This document shows positions 37,926 through 49,466 of a stretch of 64,000 nucleotides of DNA, piece after piece. The DNA comes from Lobosporangium transversale. Lineage: Eukaryota > Mortierellomycota > Mortierellomycetes > Mortierellales > Mortierellaceae. Position 1 is the first letter of the stretch. Each line of letters opens with the position of its first letter. Under the pieces are notes generated by a model, which saw only the letters and a list, made by a program, of their open reading frames with translations, searched no databases and had not been told where the DNA came from. The translations under genes were made by a program, and so were the position numbers. The DNA is taken from contig NW_019029023.1 in NCBI RefSeq assembly GCF_002105155.1, positions 124,001 to 188,000 of the forward strand, read 5' to 3'.

Positions 37926-38460
37926 ATGAAAGCCTTAAATCAGTTCCTTGTTACGAGCATTATTGTATTTTCTACCGTCGCCATGGCAACGCCCTCGGTG
38001 TCCAAGGGGAAAATTGATGGATCGAAGGTTATTAGTTGTCTTACGAGGTAATCCCCATCATTTTGACTTTGTAGTGAACTATTAGAAACCAACTTCTCTT
38101 TGAAATGAAGCTTAGCATGGTTGTATAATAACTTGTAGTACTTTCATGAACGATGAAGTGGCATGGACTCCAGAGGGTGCTACAGCTGCATCGGTAAAAG
38201 GCTTCCCTCTCTCTTAGTTCCCCTCTTTGAGACAGGGGCTACCATGTTTGTTTCATTCTAACCTTTACCCTATTTCTTTTAACATCTTTATAGACCGATA
38301 TCAGCTTGGCCCGCAATACCAGCCTTGACGACCTGAGTCTAGATTTTTGAAGGGTGATCCGATGACTTTGGATATATCCTCACCAGGTTTCAATATGCAG
38401 TTAATCTCACTCTCGAATTTGCCCTGGTCTATAGAAAGGGGTACTAGTCATGTAAACTAA
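37926..38460 (+). pseudogene. Secreted DUF3712-like protein, copy 3 (5' fragment)
   Basis: Exon 1 37926-38047 (122 nt), exon 2 38139-38193 (55 nt) and the start of exon 3 at 38294 match the family in length and phase. Exon 3 hits a stop at about 38348 through a small deletion. After about 38460 no microexon or last exon is found; unrelated sequence follows. The signal peptide remains readable (FSTVAMATPSVSKGKIDG). Confidence 0.75.
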
Positions 38461-38815
38461 TTGTTTGTTATAAGGAACTATATCAAACAGATATAGAGTA
38501 ATAGTTGCTATTGCTGCTACTCTTTACTCCATACTCTTTTATTCCTTCACCGCTATAATGAACAAATAATACAAATTGTTTTCATTCACAAATTCAAAGT
38601 TGAGGTAATAAATCAAATACATACCTGCACACGGTCCAACCTAGTGTTCGGATGCTTAGACTAGTTCCATAGTGTATGATTGTTAGATCACCTAATCCTC
38701 CTGGAATTCTGAATTCATACAAGCAAAGGGCTCAACACAGATCGAGGCTCACCACCTGCATAGAACAACTCAAACTTTTAATGCCTATATCCACCATTAG
38801 CAGAACATTGTCATT

Positions 38816-39286
38816 ATGTCTTCTAACAACTCTCCTTCTTCTTCGTTGTCTGGCGCCTCAACTCTATATGAGTATAAGGACTATGAATTTATCCCTGCGG
38901 AACTTTCTCTAGCTTCGTCTTCACCGGAATTGTCAGAGGCTGCAGACGTGGAGTATTTCAGTAACTCCGAAGAGGATAGGAGTTATGCCACTGAGGACGT
39001 CGAGGAATATGAGGATGAGAAAGATCTGTGGGATAACGACGAGGAGATTCGTGTTTGAAAAAAGGCACTTACCAGCTCTACCGCCCAGAAGCACGGAGCC
39101 GGTCTGGTTTTGTGGAGTATCCAAGTTCTCGTCCTATCAGGAAACAAAAGGAGCCCTCTAGTGATGAAGAATCATCAAGCAGCGAAAGTAGCAAGATAGG
39201 TTTGTTAAGCAGCGAAAGTAGCGAGACAGATTTGTCAAGCTGCGTAGCATGCACGACTCTAGGGAAGAGAAGACGTGACAAGGAAC

Positions 39287-39290
<4 letters not shown>
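38816..39290 (+). pseudogene. Acidic Ser-rich protein, frame-split
   Basis: An 80-residue frame (38816-39058) rich in Ser, Glu and Asp (SNSEEDRSYATEDVEEYEDE) ends at a TGA. The next frame (from about 39055) continues with similar composition: YQLYRPEARSRSGF, then SSDEESSSSESS and KRRRDKER. An A6 tract lies at the break, so a one-base indel may have split one gene. Two 30-bp tandem units (AAGCAGCGAAAGTAGC) occur at 39179-39240. A poly(A) run follows. Not recognised; may be spurious. Confidence 0.35.
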
Positions 39291-39319
<29 letters not shown>

Positions 39320-39957
39320 TAATTGGCCTGGCGCATGAAGGATATTATGTAAGATGATGGGAGACAAAGCAATGTGCGGAAACACGAGTAAGGATCGTGG
39401 TAACATCAATTTTTTTAGCCCAATGGTTTATCGCCTATTTCATTTGGTCACATTGGTGGCACCTCGTTTACGTGACGGGCTTGCTGATAGGCTGCTAATA
39501 CATTTGATAGCATTTAATAGTTTAAGGACGGCGATTAAACAAAACGGATTTACAATCTTTTGTCAAAAGTAGAATGATATCGTTTTATTTGTACGAAGTG
39601 CGTGAGAAGCAGGGGAGTGCATGTAAGATGACAAAATATATGAACCAAACAAAATGAAATGCAAAGGACGCACTTCCTCATTATCAGAGTAGCCATGGGG
39701 TATATGTCTCTTCCACATCTCCCTTGGTTTAGTTTACTCATCACTAGTTAGAGTAGATTGAACAGGAGATGTCATCGGAATAAACAAAGGGATTCACATG
39801 TGTAGACCATGACTACGAGGATAATAAAGTGTGGTAAAGAAGGGCAGAGCTGGGGCTTTTGATGGCACAGCATTAGGATTTCAAACCTTCAATAAAATCA
39901 AAGCCGAAAGTAGATTAACTTAACCTGTCACAATTCAATCGTTGATGTTGGGACCTG

Positions 39958-39989
<32 letters not shown>

Positions 39990-40083
39990 ATCCTCTTTAA
40001 TCCACAACAGCTTTTAACAACTCTTCCACAGATACCAATAACAAAAAAAAAAAACTTTTTTTTACAGAGAAACCAAAAAGACA
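39291..40083. other. Spacer with a second copy of the CATTTGGTCAC repeat
   Basis: The segment 39355-39500 aligns by eye with 17395-17540, including CGCCTATTTCATTTGGTCAC at 39432-39451 and GGTGGCACCTCGTT. The right terminal repeat was not found. Poly(A) runs at about 39290-39317 and 39959-39987. Confidence 0.4.
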
Positions 40084-40641
40084 ATGTTCAAAGGCTCTGA
40101 AGAACCTCCTTCATATTCACGCCATGCTCCACCTCACCATTCATCAGGGGCTTTGCGTGTATGCTGTATCACCCTCAACGAAACGGATAAAATCCGTTTG
40201 ATAGGCACACCTCCTGAACTCGCCAATCCTATCCGTCAAGCCATCGTTCGTGCTTGGGGTAGGATCCAGAAAGAGTCTGATTATGCTGGGGCTCATCAGT
40301 TCAAACTTCTGGGGAACCCTTGGTCTGCTAGGGGAAATGAAGGGGTCCTCTCTAGAAGACTTGTGGTTGATATCCTCAAGACGATGGCTCAACATGGTTG
40401 GACCCTTATTCAATCTGCTGATGTCTCTAGGAAAGAATACGAAAAGGACTCTTTGTTTTTCGAATCATCAGCATTACAACCTGTGGATGTAGGTCCCATT
40501 GACATGTTCGCCATTAGTCTAAACCGAACTGACCGTATTCGACTCATTGATGCCCCCTCAGAATTTCGTGACATTGTGCGACAAGCTATTAAAACTCAAT
40601 GGAAACTTGGGTACGCTGGTATGCTGATGAAAGAAAGAAAG

Positions 40642-40675
<34 letters not shown>

Positions 40676-41011
40676 AAAGTGAATGAGTGCGATGGTATCA
40701 TGAATTGAAGAAAATCTCATTTCAAATTTATTTTTTATAGGATCATGAGAGAGGACATGTATTTTAGTTCGTTCGAATTCAAATTGAGCGGGAATCCATT
40801 TTGTCCGCAGGGCGAAGAGACTGTCCATTCGCGTATGATGCTCTCTCAAATGCTCGCAGCCATGGCAGCACATGGATATAGACTATATGCCTCTGTAGAT
40901 ATCAGCAATGGTGATGCAGAAGGCCGAGACCTCCATTCATGGTTCTTCCGACGCGTCACCCGCACTTGGCCATCACGAGCGATAGCCGACCCGGGACTTT
41001 CAGTAATCTAG
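40084..41011 (+). CDS. Unrecognised protein with two related about 115-residue domains
   Basis: Exons 40084-40610 and 40741-41011 join in frame (TTGG then GATCATG) to give 265 residues. Residues about 25-125 and 140-255 are diverged copies of one unit: LNETDKIRLIGTPPEL against LNRTDRIRLIDAPSEF; HQFKLLGNPW against FEFKLSGNPF; VLSRRLVVDILKTMAQHGW against VHSRMMLSQMLAAMAAHGY; SADVSR against SVDISN. The intron falls inside the second unit and holds a purine-rich AAAG/poly(A) run. No signal peptide or transmembrane segment. I recall similar units in Mucoromycota and basidiomycete proteins but know no named function. Confidence 0.75.
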
Positions 41012-41288
41012 ATAGTACAGTTGCATGTTGTAGACAGCTACCGACAATTACACCCAATATCAACACTTTTATCTTTTTGTTATTCCCCAGCGGTAGTGAG
41101 ATTCTACCATTTTATTTTCGCATTTAAATCCGATTCCCCTGAAAATCCCTACTTTACTTGGTCCCTTAAAATCTACTATACTCGATATTCAGCAAGCAAA
41201 ACAAAAAAGGAAGAACAAAAAGGCCGTATAAGAGAAAAGTGCTTTTTAACAATAATAATAAGAAAAAGCTGGGTCATAATAAACAGAA

Positions 41289-41931
41289 TCATGCAAAGGC
41301 TTGAGATACCACATTGTCCATGAAATGTTGATCCATCTTTTTAGCCACATCCCCCTGTTTCTTCTCTGGATGATCGACTTTTGCACCTGTGGAGATAGGG
41401 CTTTCGTTCAACTTTACACATTGATCTGTTCCAGGGAAGGGAGGTAAATTCAATTCCCATTTTTTCTCCATTTTCCTAAAAAATATCAAAATGTTAAAAA
41501 AATCTTGGTGAGAATGACATACCAATATTTTAATAATGATAAAAGTAATAATAATAACAAAATTTCCATAAAATTAAAAAAGTGCTTACTTGGAAATGAA
41601 TCGCCCACCAAGATAATGAAAAGGTCCTTGAAAGTCCTTTGCGCCTTCCTTTGGTGCTGTCAGCGAAACGAGCATGGTAGGCTGAATTCCCGGAGTACTC
41701 AGATTGCCTGCCAATAAAAAAAGAAATCGTTATTGTGGGCTCTTATTTTTGGACTGTTTCATTTTTAAAGAAAAATAAGCAAAGAGATATTCAACATACC
41801 TTTTTCAACGTCCCAAGCGGAAGGAATGTCAACTAAGATTACAATGTCAAAAATGACAGCTCATCAAAGTAAAAGGTAAGCTTGGGATAAAACGGTCTTA
41901 TATCTCTTCATAATCTAATGTAATGCTTGTC

Positions 41932-41963
<32 letters not shown>

Positions 41964-42269
41964 CTTGCCAGACACAATCGGAAGCCGTGTCTTTTCAAGA
42001 GCTTTAATAGCAGTATCAAAGGGCTGCCTGACCTCGCCCTTGAAGCTAAACCCTAAGATTGGAAGGCGATTCGTGTTGATAATAAGAATCAATATTAGTA
42101 AAGTGAAAGAATAAAGTAATGAAACCAGCCTCGAACAACCCATCTTTGCCTTCCTTTTTAGTTATACTAACCGAATATAGCATCCACAACTAAATCACTC
42201 TCATACAACCCATCCTCTGGAGTATCGACAAATGGGATGTCTAGCTCAGTGCATTGCCTCATAATATTC

Positions 42270-42311
<42 letters not shown>

Positions 42312-43000
42312 AGAAAATGATATTAGAGTTCAGATCCATAACTTTGACTTGTCATGTAATGAAGTTTAAATGCCTAAATCGATTAAACTTCCTAATGTTA
42401 TTTATTTTATAATTTACCTTACACGCAGGTTTATCAGGACGCTTTGGATAGTAAACTTTGGGCTGATACCCAAAGTGATGCAGGTGCCGAGCAGCTACCA
42501 TGCCTTTGTATTAAAAAGAAAAATAATAATAATTAAAAAGCACTAAACAAGTCTCCACATTCACACCGCTATATCTTTTTTTTTTTTTTTTTTTTTTTAT
42601 CGTTAGTTGTTAAAAACATTTATCGTTACCATCGAGACCATTGTTCCCTGGGCCAGAAAAAACGACAACCCGCCCATACTTGTCCTTGCTAAACTCTTTT
42701 GTGATGGCTTGAGCTACACTAAAGCCAGCTAAAAGAAAAAAAAAAAAAAAAAAAAAAAATTAGACAGGTAGAAATAGTTGACAGGTTACCTGCCCATAGC
42801 TCCTAGACCTTTTTGCTTACCAAGTTCTACCAATTGCTCAAAGCTGAACCCACCCCCTGTTGGGGACATCAGTTCAACATCGATCGCTTGTGCTGCACGT
42901 TGCGTGAGATACTAATTTATTTTGTTTAATAAATATATTACAATCAATTTTTATCCTATTGTATTTTCTATTTTTTAGTCTTTCAGCACAGAGTCAATGC

Positions 43001-43031
<31 letters not shown>

Positions 43032-43043
43032 TTTGATGGACAT
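41289..43043 (-). CDS. NAXE: NAD(P)H-hydrate epimerase (YjeF_N domain)
   Basis: Repairs damaged NAD(P)H by epimerising R-NAD(P)HX to the S form used by the dehydratase. Nine exons: 43043-43032, 42911-42821, 42728-42630, 42503-42418, 42268-42172, 42052-41969, 41832-41800, 41707-41590 and 41475-41289, giving 268 residues with all phases consistent. Motifs in order: [105 protein letters not shown]. Gly in the usual IPSGW is Ala here. The intron after exon 6 has a GC donor. Five introns carry poly A or T runs. The first exon is only 12 nt. No clear mitochondrial leader is seen. Confidence 0.92.
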
Positions 43044-43740
43044 GATTCTTGAAGTGTTTTCATGAAATGCAAATGATGCTAATTCACGAAATGAGTTCAT
43101 TCACTAGAACACCCGAGTACAGCATAAACCTCTCCCAAAGTACGTCATAGACGTGACTGTCTAAGCGCGTTTGCTAACGCGTGTATTAGATGGCTGCGGA
43201 CGACGTTGGCTCTGTTATGGCCCACACTTTGCGGACTGTGAGCTTGAAATACTGTTCCCATAAGCTGGTCAAAGGTGGAGGCGATGATATTTTCACCTAA
43301 ACATACTGCTTATGTTTACAGTGACAGTGGATTATCAGGCGAATGAAGAGATGAATTGGCGAGACTATAGGCGAAAAAGGTGTTAGAATAGGTAGCAATG
43401 AATATATCTTCTACTTGCTGAAAAAGTGTGATATTGAAATAATTAACCTGTTGCTGATATAAATGTTTCTTTTATTTGAAAAAAAAAAAAGACGTCAGTC
43501 CACAGCGAACATATTGGAATGACTTCAAGCCAAGCACATCCAAATATTTATACATGTATATGATGCTTAGAGTTCCTATTTCATTTATTGCATTTCCTTT
43601 GGAGTAACATAAGGGATTTCGCAAACAGCACTGATTCGCTTCCAGCTTGGATAATACTTTGGTCTCCTTGCTCACAGTGACAAATGCCTGCTTTCATTGA
43701 CCCATCTCTCGGTTTGCAAAGTCGGTTCGCTGGTGGTTGG
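43044..43740. other. Spacer between NAXE and CRN genes
   Basis: Upstream of NAXE and downstream of the CRN gene. No coding segment recognised. Short palindromic ACATGTAT near 43553. Confidence 0.4.
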
Positions 43741-46464
43741 TTAGAATAAAAGCGACGATAACTCCTTTTTTGGAAACATTTTCACCCTTTTCTTTAAATC
43801 ATCTTCATCCTCAAATCGTCGCTTCTTTCGCTCGCTCACAATTTCTTCACAGGCTACTTCCTCACCTGCAGGAATATGCTTGATATGGTGCTCAGGTGCT
43901 GAATTGATGCACAATCTGGAAGACGCTGTATAACATGATAATGATATTATTGAAACATGTAAAATATATAGAGCAATTGCAAAAAAAAAAAAAAAAAAAA
44001 AAAAGTTATCTGCTTACCTGAGAATTGTGCACGGCCTGCAAACGTGTACCCATAGTATTCTTGGAAGTTTCCTTTGTGTACCATGAATGTATGGGAGTGA
44101 AGCTTCACTCTTGAGGAGGATTCACATCGATTTGAAAAGATACCAAAGGCACACTCCAGGGATTGACATCGTTCCTTAAGAACATCGCTCACTTTGGCAA
44201 TCTTTGTAATTTCCTCATCAATTGTTGTTTGGTCGATAACGCTATGCTCCTTTGAATCCTCCCCTTCGGTCCATTTCATTTGACATAACAAACACAAAGA
44301 CACAGGATCTCCTCTATCTCCTCTGTCCTGTAAACACAGTTGCATAAACCCATCAGCTAGAGCACCCTTGCCATTAACAAATAGCTTGTGAAACTCTTGA
44401 AGAAAGTTAGTATGCTCCATGCCGTCCACGCCCTTTGCGGTCTCGTGATCAGGGAACGTTTCGAGCAATTGATGCACTGCAACATTGAGGTAGTTTGGAA
44501 TTATAAATTTAAACAATGGAAGCTTGCGGTCAAAGTCCGCACCTGCAAAAAGTCTTTCCAGAGTCGCAGACTGTTCTTCGAGGTAAGGGAGTAGGTATAA
44601 ACGTAGAGCTATGAAGCCCATATTGAAGCGTTCCCAGCCTGACCAGGAGATGCTTTGCTCTGAAGCGATAAAAGCGGCCCAGTACTTCAAGGGCGACTTG
44701 GATTGACTGTTCTTGGAAGTGCCAACCAATATAACTAGCCACAAATATGGGACACGTATATGATACTTGCCATACTCAGCTTGTTCCAAATGTATTACAC
44801 CGGCTGTCATGAGGTTTCCATAGCTAATGTTTGCTCCATGTCCAACAATAAAACGCACTCCGACTGGGATATCAAAAATAGTCTTTGCCAGTACAGGTGC
44901 CATGAGCTTCTCGTAGCCCTGAAAAGGATAGAGTTTGCTTAAACGGTCTGCCAGGTCCTGCATAATGGCCACGATATCGACATTGCGCAGACATTCCGCA
45001 AGGTCCTCAGCCTGGTTAGGCACTTCTTTGATATTCTATAGGTGATCCACAAAGAGATGATAGAAAAGCTCCACAGTCCCTGGCACCCCACCGATGTCTG
45101 CAATACTACGGCGGAACAGTATATCATTCTTTAGGTGGTCTTCAGTCAGATGCAGAATCTTACCGTTTATAGTCAGGGGTAGCTTAAGACCAATTTCGAT
45201 CACGTCGGCGTCAGTAAGAAGAGGAAGAAGTATGGGTAGGATAATATATGATCCCCTGGCTATGCTTATGACGGGTTCTAGGATTGTACCCGCCATAATA
45301 GGGATAAAAAAAGGCTTTGCCATGCTACAGCTCCGTGTCCCAATGGCCAAAACAACTTGTTGAAGAGTTTTTGGGAAAACTTTGTGTAATTGATCCACTT
45401 CGTCGATGCCGATGACCAGCACAGAGAAATTGTTGGTGGATGTACCGCGGCTGATGATATCAGATTGAATAACCTGTATGACGGCGTACAAATCGAGTTG
45501 CTCAACGCCTTCCTTTTGCAGAAAAGAGTCAAAATCGACTTTGGGTTTAATACCGGAGTCTTTGGTATTGATAAAATATTCTTAGAGTAATCTAACGGCG
45601 ATAGATGCTTCGTCTTCAATCCTGACATCGAATTGACTGGCAGCAGTGTCATTGCCATAGGAAAAATTGATTGAGACCATATTGGAGAAGGCGCTTTTGA
45701 CACTCTGGTCACTGCAAGAGCTGGCCTTTTCGCGAAGCATTCCTGCGATTTCTTGGAGAAACCGGCTTTTGCCTGTACCTGGCCCACAGGCGAGAAATGG
45801 AATTGGGTTTATCATTTTGCAGCCTCTGCCGCGACGTTCAAATCGCTTAAAGACGCCATTAAGAGTACCAGCTCCATTCCATAATACGTCAAGGGTTTCC
45901 TCTCGATGGAGAAGCGGGAATTCTGAACCAAAAGTAGAAACGAGCTATAATAAGGAATCAGCACAAAATCTTCTGTCTACTCATTTTTTATAATGATGTA
46001 CACTCAAAATGTAAACATAGTAGATAACATACCGGAGCTTATTTAGTGCCGATGGGTCGTTCATATTGCCTAATCCATGCAAGGATACTTGAGGGTTTTA
46101 TCCAGTCATGCACAAAACCTTGAGAACAAACAGCTAATCCCTTACCTTCCAATGGCCGCTGAACAACGATGTGGATAGTCCTCTTAGGCAGAGGTGCTGT
46201 GCCGAATATCTTGGAAATTTCGCTTGTTGCTCTGGTGAGAGGCTCCTTTGATTCAACATCGGCGATATTGACTGTAGTCCCCTCATCAAGAACAGAGACA
46301 TGGTAAAGATTGAGTTCGTCGGCGTCAATGCCTTGAAGATCGTTTTCTATTTCTTTCTTGATTGCCTTTTTGAGTTCATCCACGGTCTTTGTTGGTAGAA
46401 TTTTCACAGAAAACACTGTGGATTCTCCATCGAGAATGCAAAAGAGTGAAATTTTGTCTGTCAT
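43741..46464 (-). pseudogene. Crinkler (CRN) family P-loop protein with internal stops
   Basis: Exon 1 (46464-46146) encodes the ubiquitin-like CRN N-terminus: KISLFCILDGEST, TVDELKKAIKKEI, SKIFGTAPLPKRTIHIVV then QRP. The body (about 45944-44018) is one reading frame with P-loop PFLACGPGTGKSRFLQEI and a Walker B-like FSVLVIGIDEVD, but it is cut by TAA at 45584-45582 and TAG at 45038-45036. Coding-like sequence continues in the same frame after each stop. The last exon (43925-43741) joins in frame after CAG/GTAAGC and ends with a strong NLS-like tail (ERKKRRFEDEDDLKKR). The phase between exon 1 and the body also does not match. CRN proteins of fungi and oomycetes typically act in nuclei. Called a pseudogene; assembly error is the alternative. 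Confidence 0.75.
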
Positions 46465-46744
46465 TGGTGTGATTAATAGACAAAAAAATGAAAAAATGAG
46501 TTGGCTGGTGAGGAAGGAGAAAAGAAGGATCAAATACAGTCGTATGGGCTTCAAATGAAAGGAAGGAAAAGAGCAATGAGAGTGATGAATGCTAAAAGTA
46601 AGCAAGATAATATAAAGAGAACTAATGTAGAGAGAGATCTGCTCCTTTTATACCGATATTTCATTTCAGCCACTGTCAATCCAGACGTTACATGCATTTT
46701 GCCACCAGCTGCTTCTTATTACGTATAAATTAAATATGATCGTA

Positions 46745-46935
46745 TTGATTTTAGTATCAAGTGCCTAGTATGGGATACTAGTACTGCGTACCAAAATAAC
46801 AAAAGTGGTATCATGAAAGAAGATTTAATATCACTTTCCATGGGTTTTGTGCGGCTCGGTTTTTGTGTTAGTATCACTTGCATCTTTATTTATGAATGCT
46901 GATCCTAGTGTTAGTATCACTTGCATATTTATTAA
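46745..46935. repeat. Dispersed GTATCA-type repeat, copy B
   Basis: Starts with AGTATCAAGTGCCTAGTATG and its mirror GATACTAGTACT. It continues with GGGTTTTGTGCGGC and two units of GTTAGTATCACTTGCAT. Shares the palindrome and units with 13556-13830, there in the opposite orientation for the units. Ends at a poly(A) run about 280-470 bp upstream of the CRN start codon. Confidence 0.55.
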
Positions 46936-46937
46936 TG

Positions 46938-46970
<33 letters not shown>

Positions 46971-47040
46971 GCGCTCGGGGACGAGGGTGAAATTAATATT
47001 AACATGCATTTACATCTCTGCAAAGTTTTTTTTTTTTTTT

Positions 47041-47201
47041 TTAATGTCTCGTGTTATGGCTGCTTACGACTTTAGTAAATAAATTTGTGTCCAAGATACT
47101 GTCACCATTATCAATAACACTCTCAAACTCTTGTCGGTCAAATCCAATGACAGGGAGCTTGAGCTTCGAGAGTCGAGCCTGCTTTCCATATACAAGAACT
47201 C
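47041..47201 (-). pseudogene. Short coding relic, family unknown
   Basis: An open stretch of about 50 codons without a start: YGKQARLSKLKLPVIGFDRQ, then EFESVIDNGDSILDTN. Composition looks protein-like rather than random AT-rich DNA. No upstream or downstream partner exon found. Not recognised. Confidence 0.3.
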
Positions 47202-47600
47202 ATTCTATGTGTCGTTAAAGTTAGACATGGCTTCATGCTCCTAGAAACATGGAGTACGCAATTACGAAAATAAAAATAGTCAAAGAGTCTTTTTTCTTTA
47301 TTGACTAGACTGCTGTGGGAAGATGGGAATGAAGTGTGCGTTATGTTTGTGTTTTGTCTTTATGTTTGTGTTGAGGAGAGGAGGATAGCAATAGCGACTT
47401 ATATATGTACAAGAGAGAATAAAATAAAAGGTAATAAAAAGAATAAAAGAATAGTAAAAATATAAATGAAAAGAAAAGAAAAGAAAAAAAAAAAAAAAAA
47501 ATGAAAAATGAAAGAAAAGAAAAGAAAAAGGAAGAAAAAAAAAAAAAAAACGAGAACGAGACAATGGTCTCATCTTGCATGTTCTGTTTTCTTTTTTTCT

Positions 47601-48365
47601 TTATGATCTATGATTATGTTGCCTCATCAGATTCATAACCCATTCGCGACAAAAGATGGATGCTTTCAAATAGCGCTTGGTAGCGTATTTCCTAAAGATA
47701 AAAGTGTTAGATCGACGACTTTGCTGTAAATAGTGCACCATTCTCTCCATGCAGGGCAAAAGATCATTCTCTGTATAACCAGAAGAGAGCTCCAGTTTTT
47801 CCTCCCAGCATTCATGTCCCATCATTCTCCTGGCTAAACAGAGTGATGCTGCAGAGATCATTGAAGGGGGGCATTCAATAAAGTTGAAATCCAGTAATGG
47901 AATCTCCATCAAATACTTGGCTACTGTACGCGAGTGGATGTCATAGTTGTCAGCTTTGGAAATACGTCTTAAGAAGTGCATAGGGTTTGGATATGACATT
48001 TTAAAGCCAAGGGCCGAAAGCATGTACCGCTCTGCCTGTAAAATCTCCTTGTCACTGAATCCACCATCAGCCATAAAAATAAAGTTCTGTACAGAAGGCG
48101 CCATCACTTCCTCATATTTAGCTGCAACGAAAAGAGCAGTGATGCCGACTAGCTGTAGTTTCACTAATGACACTGCTCGTACTGATAAGAATCGATCAAT
48201 GAGGTTGACAGCCAAGAACATGGTCTCTGGTAATAATTTGAATTTGTAATGCACCTCTGCTAACCAATCAATTAAAACGCCTCTCATTTTCCATGCCAAT
48301 TCCTTTTGTGTTGCCATGTAATTTGGATCAGGCATGGTCGAATGCTATAGAAATAGTAGGAAATG

Positions 48366-48402
<37 letters not shown>

Positions 48403-49205
48403 AATTTAACATATTCCCTACAAACACACTAATAGTGCAGCAACGATCTGCAAAAAAAAAAAAAAAAAAAAAAAAAGAGGCGACATACTTCCAATTCCAT
48501 CAAGTACTGAAAGATCTGTGCCGAATATTCAGACGCCATTAGAGGATCTCCACTATCCATGTCATCATGTTCAAATTCGGATACCAATTCCTCATGTTTG
48601 CGTCGCTTCATATTCTCGACCTCTTCAAACATTCGTGCCTCCTGCTCACCCTCTAACAGTATCCTTGGATCACCTCTTGGGAGTGACGGCCGTGCCAGTA
48701 TCCGAACCTCTGTTGGACATCCACGTTTCTTGGTAGGAGCAGCGGGCACCTCTTCAGTCTTTATAGGAACAGCGAGTGTTTCTTCTTCAGTCTTGACAGG
48801 GGCAGCGTATATTTGCTCAGTTTTGATAGGAGCAATGTGTAATTGTTCGGTCTTGATAGGAGCAATGTGTATTTGTTCGGATTTGATAGGAGCAATGTGT
48901 AATTGTTCGGTTTTGGTAGGAGCAATGTGTATTTGTTCGGTTTTGATAGGAGCGATATGTTGTTCGATTCTGAGAGGAACAGCGTGTTTTTGTTCAATCT
49001 TGATAGGCACATGTTGGAAAGCAGGATCAAACTCAGCCTCTATCTTAAAATTCTTGACATCAACAACATGTTCCTTCTGAGCAACAAGACCCGGATTAAG
49101 AGCGAAAGCCTGGTTGACTTCAGGCTCGAGTTTGATGGCGACAAGATCATGTTTAACAGCAGAGTCAAGTTTGTTGAATTGTTTTGCACTGCTAGATGAT
49201 TCAGG

Positions 49206-49240
<35 letters not shown>

Positions 49241-49435
49241 GCTGGAATTGATGTGGAGCTAGCCGATTAGTAGACCTTTCCTGTAAAACTCGTCTTGCCT
49301 GTGCATTAGGTTGATTCTTAGTAGGTGCTGGTGGAGGTGTACGACCCTTTCCTGGAGCAGGATTCTTGAGAGTAATATTGTTGCTAGCATTCTGATGGAT
49401 GATATAGATTGATTTTTTTTTTTTTTTTGGAAGAG

Positions 49436-49466
<31 letters not shown>

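Larger units (their letters stand above)
46465..47600. other. Spacer upstream of CRN and downstream of cyclin B
   Basis: Includes the GTATCA-type repeat copy B, a poly(A) run at about 46939-46966, a coding relic at 47041-47201, and an AAAAGAAAAG-type purine tract at about 47466-47550 in the cyclin 3' region. Confidence 0.4.

Noticed and set aside
47298..47580. Two minus-strand Phe-rich frames.
   Set aside because: Products of the AAAAGAAAAG purine tract and homopolymers in the cyclin 3' region.
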